Position numbers and translations under genes: made by a program. A DNA stretch of 64,000 nucleotides. Origin: Prorocentrum cordatum. Lineage: Eukaryota; Sar; Dinophyceae; Prorocentrales; Prorocentraceae. Location of the stretch: contig CAUYUJ010014589.1 of assembly GCA_963575745.1 (NCBI GenBank), positions 229,001 to 293,000 on the forward strand, written 5' to 3'. How positions within the stretch are numbered: the first letter of the stretch is position 1; every line of letters starts with the position of its first letter. Of the stretch, positions 10,737 to 22,506 are shown one piece after another. The notes under the pieces are model-generated. The model did no database searches and was not told where the DNA came from. It saw only the letters and a list, made by a program, of their open reading frames with translations.

Positions 10737-11872
10737 TTGAAACCTTTCGCGCGCGAGAGATCCTCGCCCGAGCGCGCCGTGCCCAAGATCAAGACCTTCT
10801 CCCAGCCGGGAGACTGCGGATGTGAAGATGCATACCTTCTCCCGTTCGATGACCGCTTAGATGCTTCCGAGCGCCCTTCGAGTGACGACCGCGGCGCGGA
10901 GACAGCATTATCCGAGGGGGCTCTTTCGCGTGGACCTACGCTTGCGCCGATTGGTGACTATGACAGCCAGGGGCCGGTTGGCGCGGGGCGCGGGGTTTAT
11001 GGTCCCGCGTCTCCCGCCCCGTTGAGCGGTTTCTTGCAGCGCGCTGCAGAGATGGTACCCATGCGTGGCGAAGGCGCGGCAATCCCGCCACGCGGTTCTT
11101 TGGAACGACACTTGGAGGACATCGTGGGCGAGGGGTGGGTTGGCGACGGCGTTCGATCGGCGAACGAGCAGAGACGAGAACCTACCAGTCTTTCGGTCAA
11201 CTCGCCCCTCGGAAAGCGAAGCAGGCCTGGCGATGTCCCGGAGCTGCGCCCAATGTTCGTTCCGGAGGGGCTCCCCGGAGCTATGCCCCAGGGCCCCCCG
11301 GGGGGATTTCAACGCTCGAACCCCCCGACGTGCGCCCCCGTCCGCTCCGAAAGAGATTCGCTGGGAGAGGCGGGCCCAGGGCTCCGAGGCCGCAATCAGA
11401 GGGGCCGGTTTTTTCTGGCTTGTCAAGAAGATTGAGCACCTTTAGCATGCGGATGAATGCCATGTGTGCCAACTTTGGTTCTGGGCGTGCTGATGTGCCC
11501 GAATCGCCGCGCCCTGGCCTCCCTGGGCAGTGTGAGATGTTTGTCTTTTATGTTTGCTCGAACAGCTGCGATTTTTGCTACTTTCGTCTCCTCTGCCCGA
11601 CGCGCGCGGCCCCCGCCCCGCGCGACTGCGCCGGGTTGCGAGTCGACGAGCAGCGTGAGGCAGAGGAGAGGACAAGGGCCGAGATGAGAGGGCCGCGGGA
11701 GCGAGATTTGGCAGAGATGCGCGAGGAACTGAGGCAATCGGAGATCCGATGCCAGGAGGTCGCTTCCCATCAGTTGGAAAAGGGCCGGGGGGCCATGGCG
11801 AACGCCGCGCGCGCCCTGGGAGAATTCGCGGGAGGCATCGTCGACCTGGCTCGCTGTCCGACCCAGGATTAG
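10737..11872 (+). pseudogene. Coding-like stretch in two frames, family unknown
   Basis: The frame from 10737 to 11435 is open for 232 codons with mixed acidic and polar composition (pieces such as SGFLQRAAEMVPMRGEGAAI and GSLERHLEDIVGEGWVGD). A second frame ending at 11872 carries a helix-forming segment, AEMREELRQSEIRCQEVASH, followed by ALGEFAGGIVDLARC. Together they could be one frameshifted gene, but open frames of this size also arise by chance in GC-rich DNA and there is no recognisable domain or credible start. Confidence 0.25.
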
Positions 11873-12243
11873 GCCGCGGAGGTCAGTGCGAGGAGTTTTG
11901 AAGAACCTCCCTCGCGGGCCAAAGTGATATGTCTCACCCGAGTGGTCGCGCCGATTTCCCGGTCGGCGAGTGGCTATGACAGTCGCGTGTAATCTCTCTT
12001 TGACGGTCGAAATCCCTACCTATCGCGCCGGGGGGATCCTGGGGCCGAGGCCGGGGCCCAAATCATCGCTCGTCGATGGCGGGAGAATCGCCGGGAGAAA
12101 AGGCGCGAAGAAGCCCGAGCGCCCTGACGCAAGGGAAGCCGCGGGAATGCACCGCGCCTCGTGAACAGCTGGTTGCGGCGAGAGAGTGAGAGGGCATTGC
12201 TTCTGGGGTCTCTTCCGATGCACCCGCTTGCCCGAGGAGGTCA

Positions 12244-15200
12244 TTGCTGGAGCTGGAATTTTGTCGCGGGCCTGACAGCAGATTGGATGCGCCCGAGAAT
12301 CTGACATTTCAGAGATGCGCAGTGGTGCGTTTGACCGAAGGGAAGGATATGGCGACAGAGGCAGGATTTGCTATAACGGCAAAGACTATCGATGATTATT
12401 GCGGCGCCCACATTACGCCGGGGGACTCTCCATTCCCCGTGCCGGGGGTCCACCCTGGCAATGCGTGGGCGAAGTCGCGAATTGAAGGAGGCATTGGAGG
12501 GGCGGCGGGGTCGCTGGGCGACGCTTCGGAAGTTACACTGGGCATTTCAATGGCTTGCGGAGAAAGTAAGAGAACGAACTGGCACCCGACGCCTTGTCTC
12601 GGTTGGCGTGATCCCCGAGTGCGTAAATGCATATTTGGAAAAGTATGGATCGGGCAAAGCTACACGGGTGCGCCTATCGCCTCAAGGATACAAGGGGGGG
12701 GGGGGACTATTTGGACGCGCCGTTGAGCATTGCGACTCACTCTGCCTGCGTAGCTGATGGGATTGGTCGGAGCTGCGCCGGAGCGCGCCGGCGCGTTGAA
12801 GCGCGGGCTGGGATTGCAAAATTGCTGAAGATTAAGCGGGCGAATTTGCGCGACGTGTGCATGAGCTAGTTGCGTGTGCTGCTGCCGTCGGACATGCTGC
12901 TGTCGCATCCGCTGCATGTGCCCCCTCTGTCCCATCGCGTGCCCGCTGGCGTGTCGGCTCGAGACAACTCGGGCATCGGCGTCCGCGCCGCCCGCAAGCC
13001 TTCGGGGCGCCTCCGACATAGTGCGGCCGCTCTCTCGCGCCCTCAGCCTCGCGCGCCGCGGTCGCCCACGCCCGGGCCGACCCTGCCAGAGGGGCCCGGC
13101 GCGCGCGGGCCGACGGGGCTCGCGGGAGGCAAAAGAGCAGCGGCGCGTGTCGGTGTTACGCGCCGAGCCCCCACAGCAAGGCAGTCGCCTTGCCCAGGGC
13201 CAAGATGCCGACGTGCGTCTCGCGTGGCCATCTCCGCAGAATCTGGGGAACGATGCTCCGCCGAGTGGGCGGCTCCCCCAACGTGTCTGGTTGCCGTTTC
13301 ATCGCGGGGCTCGTTGGCGATCGGGGGCTGCCATGGCCAGAAAGTACGTCAGGCTCATCCAAGGGTTTCGTGACCATGTCGATCTGGCGGACATCGCCCT
13401 TGGCGACCCTGAAACGGAGAAACGTCACCGCGCCGGCTGCCGCATTGAGCGCGAATGTAATGCGCCGCGGGATTGCGACCCCGTCAGGGTGGATGACTAC
13501 AGATTGGAGCCACTCTATTTCTGGATGGGAACACAGGGGGGTGACAGTGGGACGACGAGCGACGGGGCCGCGGCTTTTTTGGAGGCGCAGGGGGGATAAT
13601 GGTGTGAACATCCCGTATCTCATCGGCTTGCTCGCTCTGTCCGTGTTCAGACCCGACTACTCCTTTCAGGGGGGTGGGGGAAGGCGATGCTCCCGAACGA
13701 CCTGTGGACGGCTTTCTGGGCGATGGTGTCATCGGGGCACTTGCCGCACATTCGCGGGCTTCGCGTCGAGGGCGGGATGGGTCATGCCTACCCCGTCACT
13801 CGCGACCAGGATCGGAACCTCCCAGGAGGCGATAAGAAGGGCGCCAAGGAGTTTCCGGCCATCGAGACGTTCCCATGGGGCGATCCGAGCGTTGATGCCG
13901 CCTCCGGAATTCCTAGGCCTCGCTCGCATGAGCGATGGTCGGCACTTTATGCTCGCTGGTCAGTGGGCCCAGAAGCCAACGGACAAGTTGTGGAATCACC
14001 TCTCCGCTGCCGCGGTTGCGGGCGCCTTTCGCCACCTGGCGGACTTAACGCATCGGGAGAACAGGCGCCGCGACCACGATGGGCAAGCGCGCGGGGGGCT
14101 CGGCAGGAGGATGAACCCCGATTTGTCAACCATCCCTGTCGAGACCGAATGGGATCAGTCGCGCCATGCATCTCCTTTGCCCGTGGATCGCCCTGGACCA
14201 GGGGGCCCGAGGGTAGATTCGTCAGGTATTGCAAACAAGAAGAACTCTTTCATGTTGGCAGGGCGGTTTCTGTATCACGATCACGACATGACGTCGCCGT
14301 GCCGAAGGTTTTTTATCCGGAATTTTCGGGCCACCGCTGTCGCCGCCGATCAGCGCGGCCCTGTGCGCGGCGCGAGGTGGGCGACGGCGCTTTCAGGCCC
14401 GAGTGGGGGCATGGTGCATGGCCGCGCTGCACTGAAGTAGAATTGCATCACTGATGACCGCCAGTGTCCCTGACCTCCTGGAAGTCAGACACAGTTGCGC
14501 GCGCTTGACGTGGCTCTGGGCGCCGAGCTACGTGCCGATGCCGATCGACCAGAACTGGAGAGAAGAACTGGGCCTTTCATATACTTGGGTAGGAACTTCC
14601 CGGACATATGGCGGCCGCCATGCTACAGAGGGAACGCGATAATGATCTTCAAGTGGAAGGCCGCAGGTGGCCGCGCCCCGGGCGGCTTAGCGAAGGGGGC
14701 GCCCGCGCCCTGGCCAGCCGCGGGGACTGCGCAGGCCGCGCCCTCGGTCAGTGGATTCAACCTTGAAGCGCCGAAGGGCACGGCGGGGGGAAATTGGTGG
14801 GCGCGAGCGGCGCCCCCTCCCCCCGGAGCGAAGGTCGCGGCGGAGGCGTCCAGCAGCGCCTGGGCAGAAGGCATGGCCGGCGCCGCCCGCGCCAGTCCCG
14901 CGCGACAAGGAGAAGAAGAAGGCCTCGCTTCCTCCGCCGGGGGGCAGCCTTCGAGGGAAGTGGGGGGGAAGAAGCCGCTTCTTCCGCCAGGTGGGCGGCC
15001 GCCGCGTAGCACTGCGCCGAAGTCTGCGCCCCGAACGCAGGCTGATCGGGGAGCCGTCGGACGCGCCGCGAGACAGAGCATCGGGGCCGAGGCGCGCGGC
15101 TGGATCGCCATCGCAGTCATCCAGGCCTGCGCAGCCCCCTTTGCCATGGGGCCCGCCCCCGACTATGTCTGGCGGCGGGCCGCGGCCGCCATTGCCGGGG

Positions 15201-16021
15201 GATCCGCCCCCGCTGATGGCGGGCGCGGGATGTGCGAGGCAGGGGGCGCCACCTCCGCCTCCAACGTGGCCGCCAACGCCTCCGATGTCACCGCCGCCGG
15301 AGTCGGGCCGCCGACGCCGCCGCCGGGCCGGCCGCGGCCGCCGAAGGGCCCACCTCTTACCGTTGGCACGCCGCCGGCCCCAGCGGACCCGCCGCCCCCT
15401 GCTGGGCCGCCTCCGAGGATCCCGACGGGGGCACCGGGGGCGAGCGCTGCCGCGCCTGCGCCGCTTGCTCCTTCCGACGGGCCACAGGGGGCAGCGAGAC
15501 CCCCGCCGCCCGCGGGCGCCGCAGCTTCGCGAGCGCCCGCCCAGCCGAGCGACCCGCCCCCGCAGGGGGCGCCGACGCGGTCATCGGGGGGCGCTGTGTC
15601 GTCGGGGGTCGCAGCACCGAAGAGTTCAGCTGGAGCAAAGTTTGGCGATGACAGCGGCCGGGCGGCGACGTCGACTGCGCCTGTTGCCGAGGACCATAGA
15701 GCTCGACATCGGTCGAGTTCTGGTGCGAACGGCGTTTGGGGGGCGGGGGCTGACGGCGTGAGGCTCGGGGCATCTGCGGCAACAAGGGGCGCCCTACCGA
15801 GAGCTGACAATGTCGAGCTTGCTCGGGATCTGACGACCAGGATGGCGGAGCTCCGCTGCCATGGTGCCTCGAAAGGAGTACATGTCATTTGCGCGGACAT
15901 GTGCGACCGACTCCGAGCTCACCCAGATGGTTGGGCTTCACGCGCGGTTCGCGGGCCAGAAGATCTTCGACTTCGCGAACAGGGGCGTGGCGAGCAACGA
16001 TTGGCACTGCGCTGCCCCTGA
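12244..16021 (+). pseudogene. GC-rich region with scattered coding-like pieces, including a Pro-rich segment
   Basis: Pieces of ordinary protein composition occur in changing plus-strand frames: ENLTFQRCAVVRLTEGKDMA (about 12300), VRLIQGFRDHVDLADIALGD (about 13350), LPNDLWTAFWAMVSSGHLPH (about 13690), GPFIYLGRNFPDIWRPPCY (about 14570). Between 14640 and 15860 all frames become Pro/Ala/Gly-rich. Shortly after, MVPRKEYMSFARTCATDSEL begins at 15861. Nothing matches a family I know, and frames change too often for an intact gene; introns, decay or chance are all possible. Confidence 0.2.
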
Positions 16022-17853
16022 GGGCGCGTGGGAGAAGCAGCCGTGCAACCAAACGCCGTAATAAGGACGCCTGATTTTGCGCAGGGTAACCTTGCGTCCT
16101 TGCTCTTCCTTGCTCTTGCGCCCTTGAGGTTTTCATTGTCCGCCGCCCCAAAGATCCCGACTTCGGCTTCGACGGGTCTTGCGTCCTTACCGCGCGTCCT
16201 TATCAGGTTTTGACTGTGCCATGACACTAGTGTCATGCCGTTTTCTGATGCCATTGCAATATTCCACGAAGCGCGAGGCGAACCACATCCCGAGGGGGCA
16301 AAGACGCTCCTTCGCTTGTGCCTACACAACCAAACAGCGGGGTGTCATGCATACTGTCAGGGCGGGTCCATCCTCGCATCCATCGCAGCATCTGACAAGA
16401 GGGGAATTTCAACTTCGACCGTCAGCAGAGCTTCGCGACAAAATGGTACCCGTTGTCGTGTATTGTTGTGGAGTGGAAATGGCATGGGCTCGGACCGCGA
16501 GGACAGGCGTCTTCGCGGCACGGCACCGGGGGCGGATATTCAGCAGCACTTCGGTGTGGAGGCGAATTTGCTGGAGCAAGTGAAGCAGCCGGTGGACATG
16601 CAGGCCCAGTACGCCCAGAGGGATCATGCTTACATGGTCGTCCTGGGACTGGGCGATGCCCGGTCCTGGGGGGTCCCTCCCACCAGCGGCGAGTTCGTCG
16701 CTTGGAACGCGCCAGCGAGCCGGCTTGCTGCCGTCGCCAACAACAGGGGAATATATTGGGAAGAGGCTGGGTTCCCATGCGAGATGCTATGGGCGCGAGG
16801 GTCGGAGCTGTACAAACAGGGGCCAATTCAGCTCGCGGAGAAGGTGGCCCGATCGGAGCAGGCCCACATCTAGCTTCGGCTCGGTTGCTATTGTGCCAGT
16901 TTCAAGGAGGTGAAGCACGGTGCCAAGAGGAAACCATTGTTCTTGCGGCCGGTAAATTCGCGTGACTTTGCGATGCTCAGAACGCGGCGTTACGCATCGA
17001 CCTATATCAGTTTGTCGCCTATGTCAGTCGACCCAGCACGCCCTCAGACGACGGGGCATGCACCTCCCTCAGATGACATGGTCGTGGACTCAGGACCCCC
17101 TGCCAACGAGCCAGGGCAGTCGTCCGCAGCAGATGCGGGAGGGGGGTGGGCCAGGCTACGCCGCCGTCTCCCCGCTTGATCACTTACCTTCTGCGGCTGC
17201 CCCTGAAGCCGATGCTCGAGGACATGGGCCCGTCGAGGGCGCGAGGCCCCACGGGGGCAGCAGGCAAACAGGAAACAGCTGGAGGCTGTCGATTTGGACG
17301 CGCCCGATGAAGATGATCCCTTTCCACCCGCCCCACCAGGAGCGGCCCGTGTGCATGCTACAATGCAGGGCATTCATGTGGAGGGAAAAGAAACGGACTA
17401 AGGCGAGCCTGGCGTGTCGGAAGAGCAGGTCGAGTCGAGCGAGACAGAGGGCATGGTGGAGGGCGCGCTGGTGGAGGTTATACCCCGCGGGCGCCCCCCT
17501 GATCCGATTCCTTCGGACGCGCTGTCCGTCGAGCTTCCTCTGGCCTTTTCGCCCAAAAACCTTCGCCTCAGTCGGGCGCCGGCGCCTCCCGATCGCGCGC
17601 AGATTTCGGTCGAAGAATGCCTGCGGAGGAAGGTGCAGGACTGAGGCGCAGCAAAAAAATGGATTCGAGATTTCCGAGAAGGACGAATATGGCGCCCCGC
17701 TCATCGATGACAGGGATGACATAGCATTGCGTGCCATCCCCGTAGAACTGGCGCGGAAGCTGAAAGAGCTGCGCGACGCGGGCCCGGAGCTTTCTGGGGC
17801 GTAAAAGAAGGGGCAGGGGGCGCGAGAAGACAGCGCTGGAATGGGCGCGTGGA
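16022..17853 (+). other. Stretch with short unrecognised frames
   Basis: The longest plus frame (16235-16873, 212 codons) contains GADIQQHFGVEANLLEQVKQ and WNAPASRLAAVANNRGIYW, which read like protein, but it has no domain and competes with two other open frames. A short acidic piece lies at 17414-17644. No gene is called. Confidence 0.3.
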
Positions 17854-20312
17854 ATGGTGTCAGTCTGGCTTTCCGAGTTCATTCGGCAGTTGCCTGCAGG
17901 CGACGCTTCAAAAGCTCGACGATTTCTACGTGCTCGTTTCAAACCCTCTGGACCTCGCTGCGTTCCACCCCGGGAATTCCGCCCCGTCCCGATTGATTTG
18001 AGCAGGGACGAAGGCTTACTTGCGCACTACTCGGGAATGGGCGTGGAGGAACCTGGGCGCCTGGGCCCGCTCGTCGCCAACCTGGCCATGCGCGGCGCGG
18101 CCCGCGTTCGGAGCTCAATGGGGGTGGATGGAGGCGCGCGCCATCGTTGAGAGGATGAACGGCGAAGGGCGCGACATGGCATGGGCGCGCTTTATGCGCG
18201 CTCTCGCCCAGTTGCCCCCCTACGCGGCCCAGGTTCTCGGCGCGGCAATCGCGCCGCCATTTGCGTGGGTGCCGTTGATGTTTCGTTCCTGCAGAGGTCA
18301 TTCAGTTGGGGCTGTAGACCCGAAACGCTCGCGCGTTCGGTGCGAGGCTGCAGCAGATGCCTCCCATGAGGCGATCGTCGTTCCCCTGGAAGACGCTGCC
18401 ATGAAATGGCCTATGACCGGCCTTCTTGGAGCGCCAAAGAATGTTCCACATGTTGTCCGGCATTTTTGTAGTCTTTTTCCGGCCACGTCTTTTTGATGAT
18501 CGGACCGTCTGGGCGCTGCATGACGCCACCCTGGCGACTACATGTCGCCCCGAGTGGATCGGCGCCCGCCAGAATTTGCGGCTCACAGCGTCGGGCATCC
18601 AGCATGCAGTGCATCTGCTGCAGAGGTGTCGTGGACGTTGGTTCATGATCGACGATGCGCGGCGCTGCTGGTTCGACCGCAGTTTGGCACATGCTGCCTT
18701 GACTTTGCGAGGCAGAACTGTGAGATCCGTCTCCTGCCCGACGTGGATGAGGGCGACGAGCTCGTCGCCGCATGCCAGGGGGATGCGCTATGCGCTCCTA
18801 ACATGTGGGATGGCGGATATCTCCTGTGGTGCAATGACTGCTGACATCGGATCGGGGCGTTGATGTGCGTCGCATGTCTGAAGATGATGCGCTGCGGCAG
18901 CGCGATTGTCGACGCCGAGCAGATCGAGTCGCAGATCGATTTCAAGGACTTTGGCCTCGATTCGGTGCGCTTGGACGGCGTCCGCGACCCCGGGCCGACG
19001 AGATGGACTGGGACAGACACTGATCGAGTTCAGCGAATTGCACGCAACAAATGGTTCGACATCGCCGAGGCTGCGATGCTCGAGCGCTGGGAGCGCTCTT
19101 CAGGGCGCACGCCACAACAACATCATAGATGTCTTCGCGTGGTTGCGCACGTGCCCAGAAGATGCATTGCCTCTCCCGCAGAATCCCTACGGGGTCGACA
19201 AGACGAGCAAGCTGGCCCAGAGATGCGAATGAGTGGTTCCCCCGAGTGTTGGGCGATCAATCAGCAGGTGGGCGGTGGAAGAAGAGAGATGCGCTGTCGG
19301 GGGGCACTTCATGCGGACCCCCTTCGACTGGGGCGACACGAACCCGGAATGCCGTCGTCGGGGCGCGCCCAGCTGTGGTTTGTCCGCTTGGTGCGCATCG
19401 GCGCCAGGAGCGAACGACATCGAGCCACCCGCCCGCCTTGAGGCTGTCGTGAGGGCCGAAATCGCAGTGCACTGGCCTGCGGCCGTGACTCTGCGACCCC
19501 TCCGATCAAGACAAGGCCCGCGCGCGCGGGCGTGCCAGCTGATTATGTCGGTGGCGCGCTTGGGCGTGAATCTTCTTCCAGAGGTGCGAAGCGGCCGCGT
19601 TCCGCGCGGCCTGAGGGCCGTCCGAAGGCAGAAGACACGGGCGGTGATGGCGCGGGCAAGGGGAAGGACGATGCGAGCACTGGCGAAGGGAGGAAGAGGA
19701 CCAGCAGCCGGGCGCCTGATGACCAACGAGAGTGTCGGAGGCGCCGCGCTGCCGATCCGTCGCAGCGCGATGCCCGCAGAGAGCGGGGGCCGTCTTTGCT
19801 GGATACACGCCGACGCTCCGCCCTCCAGCAGCCCGGGACCTTAGGGCCCCCCCGTGGCGCTCAGGTGCCGAGCCGCCCGTGCGCCAGAGGCGCGGGCGTG
19901 ATGCCGCGGAGCTGCAGGGCGCGGATGCTTCCAGCCCGTGGCAGGGCAGTGCCGCTGACTGGTTGTCATCGCGGACGTGGAACTCAGGCGGCTGGAACAG
20001 CGATAGCTGGGGCTCGCGTGACCGCTGGCGAGGGTGGCAAGAAGGGAACGAGGCGGAGGCCAGTGGCGATGCCGCCAGGCCTCCCCTCGAGCTCAATCAC
20101 TTTGCGGCTCGACTGCGTCCGTTCGGGGCGGTTGAGCCGCCGCGGGGCCACGGTGCGACGCACCTGCGTCGAGTGCGCGGCGAGCCAGTGTGCGGCCAGA
20201 CTGGTGGGCGCCGCTGTCGCTGGCGTTTTTACAATCACTTCGAAGCGTGGCCTGCAACCGGCGCGCCCGCCTGCGCGCGTGGGGCACGCTGGGCTGGCTG
20301 CGGGGGGAGTCG
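17854..20312 (+). pseudogene. Broken unidentified coding region upstream of the PAT-like element
   Basis: Consecutive coding-like segments change frame every 100-300 bases: VPIDLSRDEGLLAHYSGMGV (about 17985), ARAIVERMNGEGRDMAWARF (about 18132), TVWALHDATLATTCRPEWIG (about 18507), QNCEIRLLPDVDEGDELVAA (about 18713). After a TGA at 18842-18844 the same frame resumes with IVDAEQIESQIDFKDFGLDS (about 18904). Then come NNIIDVFAWLRTCPEDALPL (about 19115) and a Trp-rich piece, WNSGGWNSDSWGSRDRWRGW (about 19980). The near-continuous chain over 2 kb suggests a real gene or gag-like ORF that has decayed. No family is recognised. Confidence 0.3.
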
Positions 20313-20485
20313 TTTTAGGCGACCCCTCAGGCCCATTTATGCCCCGTTGGCGCTGAGAAAAAGACGGCGCACTCCCCGCCGTGCGCGCGGCCGGCACCCT
20401 CCTAGGGCCAACCTAAGCGTAACGGACACATTCCCACAGGCATTCGTGGCGCGGATGACTACGACCCCAGGTTCATTTTCGCCGG
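20313..20485 (+). repeat. Dispersed repeat, copy 2
   Basis: Second copy of the repeat at 10360-10566, ending about 65 bases before the A1 repeat of the retrotransposon. It shares the ordered blocks TTTAGGCGACCCC, CAGGCCCAT, TAACGGACACATTCCCA and GACTACGACCC then AGGTTCA. Copy 1 has no adjacent PAT-like element, so this repeat is probably independent of it. Confidence 0.7.
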
Positions 20486-20550
20486 GGATCAACCTGAGCA
20501 AGAGGCTTCGAGAATATAATGAGGAACAACCGATCAACATGGTCAAACAT

Positions 20551-20634
20551 AGTTTAGTGTTCCACACGTTTTTGAATCCTCGCCGTCGGTCCCGTTGCCG
20601 TCCATCGTGTCCGATGGCCACCTTTGCTCAAGTC
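20551..20634 (+). repeat. A1 repeat of the retrotransposon
   Basis: 84 bp, matching A2 (26959-27042) at all but a few bases, from AGTTTAGTG to CTCAAGTC. Its last 23 bases (20610-20632) run TCCGATGGCC, then ACCTTTGCTCAAG, which resembles the dinoflagellate spliced leader (18 of 22 positions with one inserted base). It ends 13 bases before the first ATG of the element. Confidence 0.9.
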
Positions 20635-20646
20635 TTTTTCCAGGTG

Positions 20647-21210
20647 ATGAAGGACGCCCTCCGCCCCCTAGTCGACGCGGGGGTTGCGGGCGCCCGAGAG
20701 CTGGCCCGCGCGGGCCTGCACGCTGGCGCGTCGTGGGCCCTTCTCCCGAGCTGCCCATCGGTGCCGGCGTGCCCGCTCTGCCCCGCCGTGCATCCGTGCC
20801 CCGCCTGCCCGGGGTGCCACTGCGCCCGTGGCAAGGCGCCTGACGGGCCCGGGGCGCCGGGAGGCGGAGGGGGCGAGCCTGCCTGGTGGCTGGGCTCGCC
20901 CGAGGCCGTGCCGCAGTGCGACGCGCTGGCGGCCGCGGTGCGAGAGGTGGCGGAGCGGAGCACGATCTGCCACGACGCAGGCTGGCTCTGCGTGGCGGCG
21001 TTGGTGCTGGGGCTCGTGCTCGGCAGCCTCCTGACGCGGGCCTGGGTGGCGGGCTCTGGGAGCGATGGCGCTGGTGGAGCTGCGCGGCCCCCGCTCGTCG
21101 GCGGGTCCTTCGGCGAGGCTGATCCCGGGATGCCGGGCGATGGTCCGCTACGCCGAGGACGACCTCTGGCACGAGCGGATCCTTCTGTATCCGGCCGCCT
21201 CGGACGTTGA
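20647..21210 (+). CDS. Retrotransposon ORF1a: gag-like N-terminal protein with a membrane-type segment
   Basis: ATG at 20647 is the first start codon after the A1 repeat; the frame gives 187 aa. It shows a Cys/Pro-rich stretch (PSCPSVPACPLCPAVHPCPA then CPGCHCARG, about residues 37-62) and a hydrophobic helix (CVAALVLGLVLGSLL, about residues 116-130). The end of the frame overlaps ORF1b in another frame. The last part, after about 21065, has the biased composition of a shadow. ORF1a and ORF1b may originally have been one protein separated by a frameshift near 21065-21140. The position between the 5' repeat and pol fits a structural (gag) role; no classical gag fold is recognisable. The paired Cys could bind zinc, but the spacing is not that of a CCHC knuckle. 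Confidence 0.55.
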   Translation: MKDALRPLVDAGVAGARELARAGLHAGASWALLPSCPSVPACPLCPAVHPCPACPGCHCARGKAPDGPGAPGGGGGEPAWWLGSPEAVPQCDALAAAVREVAERSTICHDAGWLCVAALVLGLVLGSLLTRAWVAGSGSDGAGGAARPPLVGGSFGEADPGMPGDGPLRRGRPLARADPSVSGRLGR

Positions 21211-22459
21211 GGGCGGGGCGCGCTGGGTCGTCCTGACCCCGGACGGCGACGTGCACCTCGAGGAGCTAGAGGGCGGCTCGCCGGAGGACAGCCCCGTGGA
21301 GTGGCAGCTCGTGGCGCGTGACCTGCGGCTGCCGCCAGGACTGGGCCGGTCCTATCGCTTTGGGGAGGACCAGCCCGGCGAGCTGCGGGGCCTGCATCGC
21401 CGGGCGTACGCGACCTCGACGGCCGACGCTCGGAGTCGCGGGCTGCAGCTGGCGGTGCCCCAGGTGATCCGCTCCCAGGAGGGTCGCGACGTCTCGGTGG
21501 AGGACGAGCTCGGGCGCAACTTCTTCGGCGGGCGGCGGGTGACTGGCAAGCAGGGAATGCCTGCCGCTGGTGACGCGCTGGCGGCCAGGACGGGCGGGCC
21601 TGGCGACCAGGTGGCGGACGGCGGCGATGCCCTGGCCGCCCCCGCGGTGCCCAACTCGGTGGGCGGCGCCGTGACCCCTCCTCCGCCCGGGCACTTCTGG
21701 CGCGCCGCGGAGCCTGACAGCTCGCGGCCGATCGCGGTTGGCGATTGGGTTGGCACTCCGAGTCTGGCCCTGCACGATCGCGGACTGTTTGAGGTGGCGC
21801 CTGGGCGGGCTATCGTGGTGCACCTCGCTGCCCTGGACAAGGGCGCCTTCGCGGCCTCCCTCAGGCCCGCTGCCTCCGTCGGCGACGCCCCCGTCGGCGG
21901 CGCGGCCGCGACGGGCGACGCCCGCGCCCTTCCTGCGAGGACGGGGCCGCGCGGTCGGGGGCGCAAGTGGCGCGACGTGGTGGACTCGTGTGAGGAGGGG
22001 CCCTTCGGTGACTTCCCGGTGGCGGGCCCAAGGTTGACGTCGTGGTGTCTCGACTTCCTTCGGAGGCGCCGCGCCCCGACGGACCGCCACCTGATGTTCA
22101 AGACGACGGCCCGCCTCCAGATGGAGCAATGGGGAGTCCAGGAGCATGAGCAGCCCATGAAGTACCTCGAGCTGGCCGGCACCTACGACCAGCTCGACCT
22201 CAGCAACTGCGCCTTCGCGGAGGCGATCCTCCGACGGGCGCAGACCATCGAGTGGGCTTATCATGATCGGCTTCGAGAGGCGGACTCCGCGAGCTCAAAG
22301 GACAAGATGAGCCCTGAGGAGTTCTCGGCGTTCAGCGGCTTCAGCAAGGCTGGCGACCTCCTCATGGTGGCCCCGCATTTGCTGGAGCACGTCAAGACGC
22401 AGGTCGAGAAGGACGCCGCCATCATGAAGAACATTCGGAAGGCCAGAGAAGAACGATAA
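21140..22459 (+). CDS. Retrotransposon ORF1b: gag-like protein
   Basis: The frame is open from at least 21065 (an ATG there) to TAA at 22457-22459. I favour ATG 21140, where ordinary composition begins (MVRYAEDDLWHERILLYP), giving 439 aa. Notable segments are GDVHLEELEGGSPEDSPVEW, VEDELGRNFFGGRRV, then a basic GPRGRGRKWRDVVDSCEEG and a helical C-terminal third (TTARLQMEQWGVQEHEQPMK, NCAFAEAILRRAQTIEWAYH, AIMKNIRKAREER). GC-rich third codon positions are maintained. It sits 47 bases before the RT ATG. Position and basic/helical character suggest a nucleocapsid-like role in packaging element RNA, but no named domain is visible. Confidence 0.65.
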   Translation: MVRYAEDDLWHERILLYPAASDVEGGARWVVLTPDGDVHLEELEGGSPEDSPVEWQLVARDLRLPPGLGRSYRFGEDQPGELRGLHRRAYATSTADARSRGLQLAVPQVIRSQEGRDVSVEDELGRNFFGGRRVTGKQGMPAAGDALAARTGGPGDQVADGGDALAAPAVPNSVGGAVTPPPPGHFWRAAEPDSSRPIAVGDWVGTPSLALHDRGLFEVAPGRAIVVHLAALDKGAFAASLRPAASVGDAPVGGAAATGDARALPARTGPRGRGRKWRDVVDSCEEGPFGDFPVAGPRLTSWCLDFLRRRRAPTDRHLMFKTTARLQMEQWGVQEHEQPMKYLELAGTYDQLDLSNCAFAEAILRRAQTIEWAYHDRLREADSASSKDKMSPEEFSAFSGFSKAGDLLMVAPHLLEHVKTQVEKDAAIMKNIRKAREER

Positions 22460-22506
22460 CTCCGCCGCAAGGGCCCCCAGGCAGGGGACGGCGGCGGAGG
22501 CAAGGG

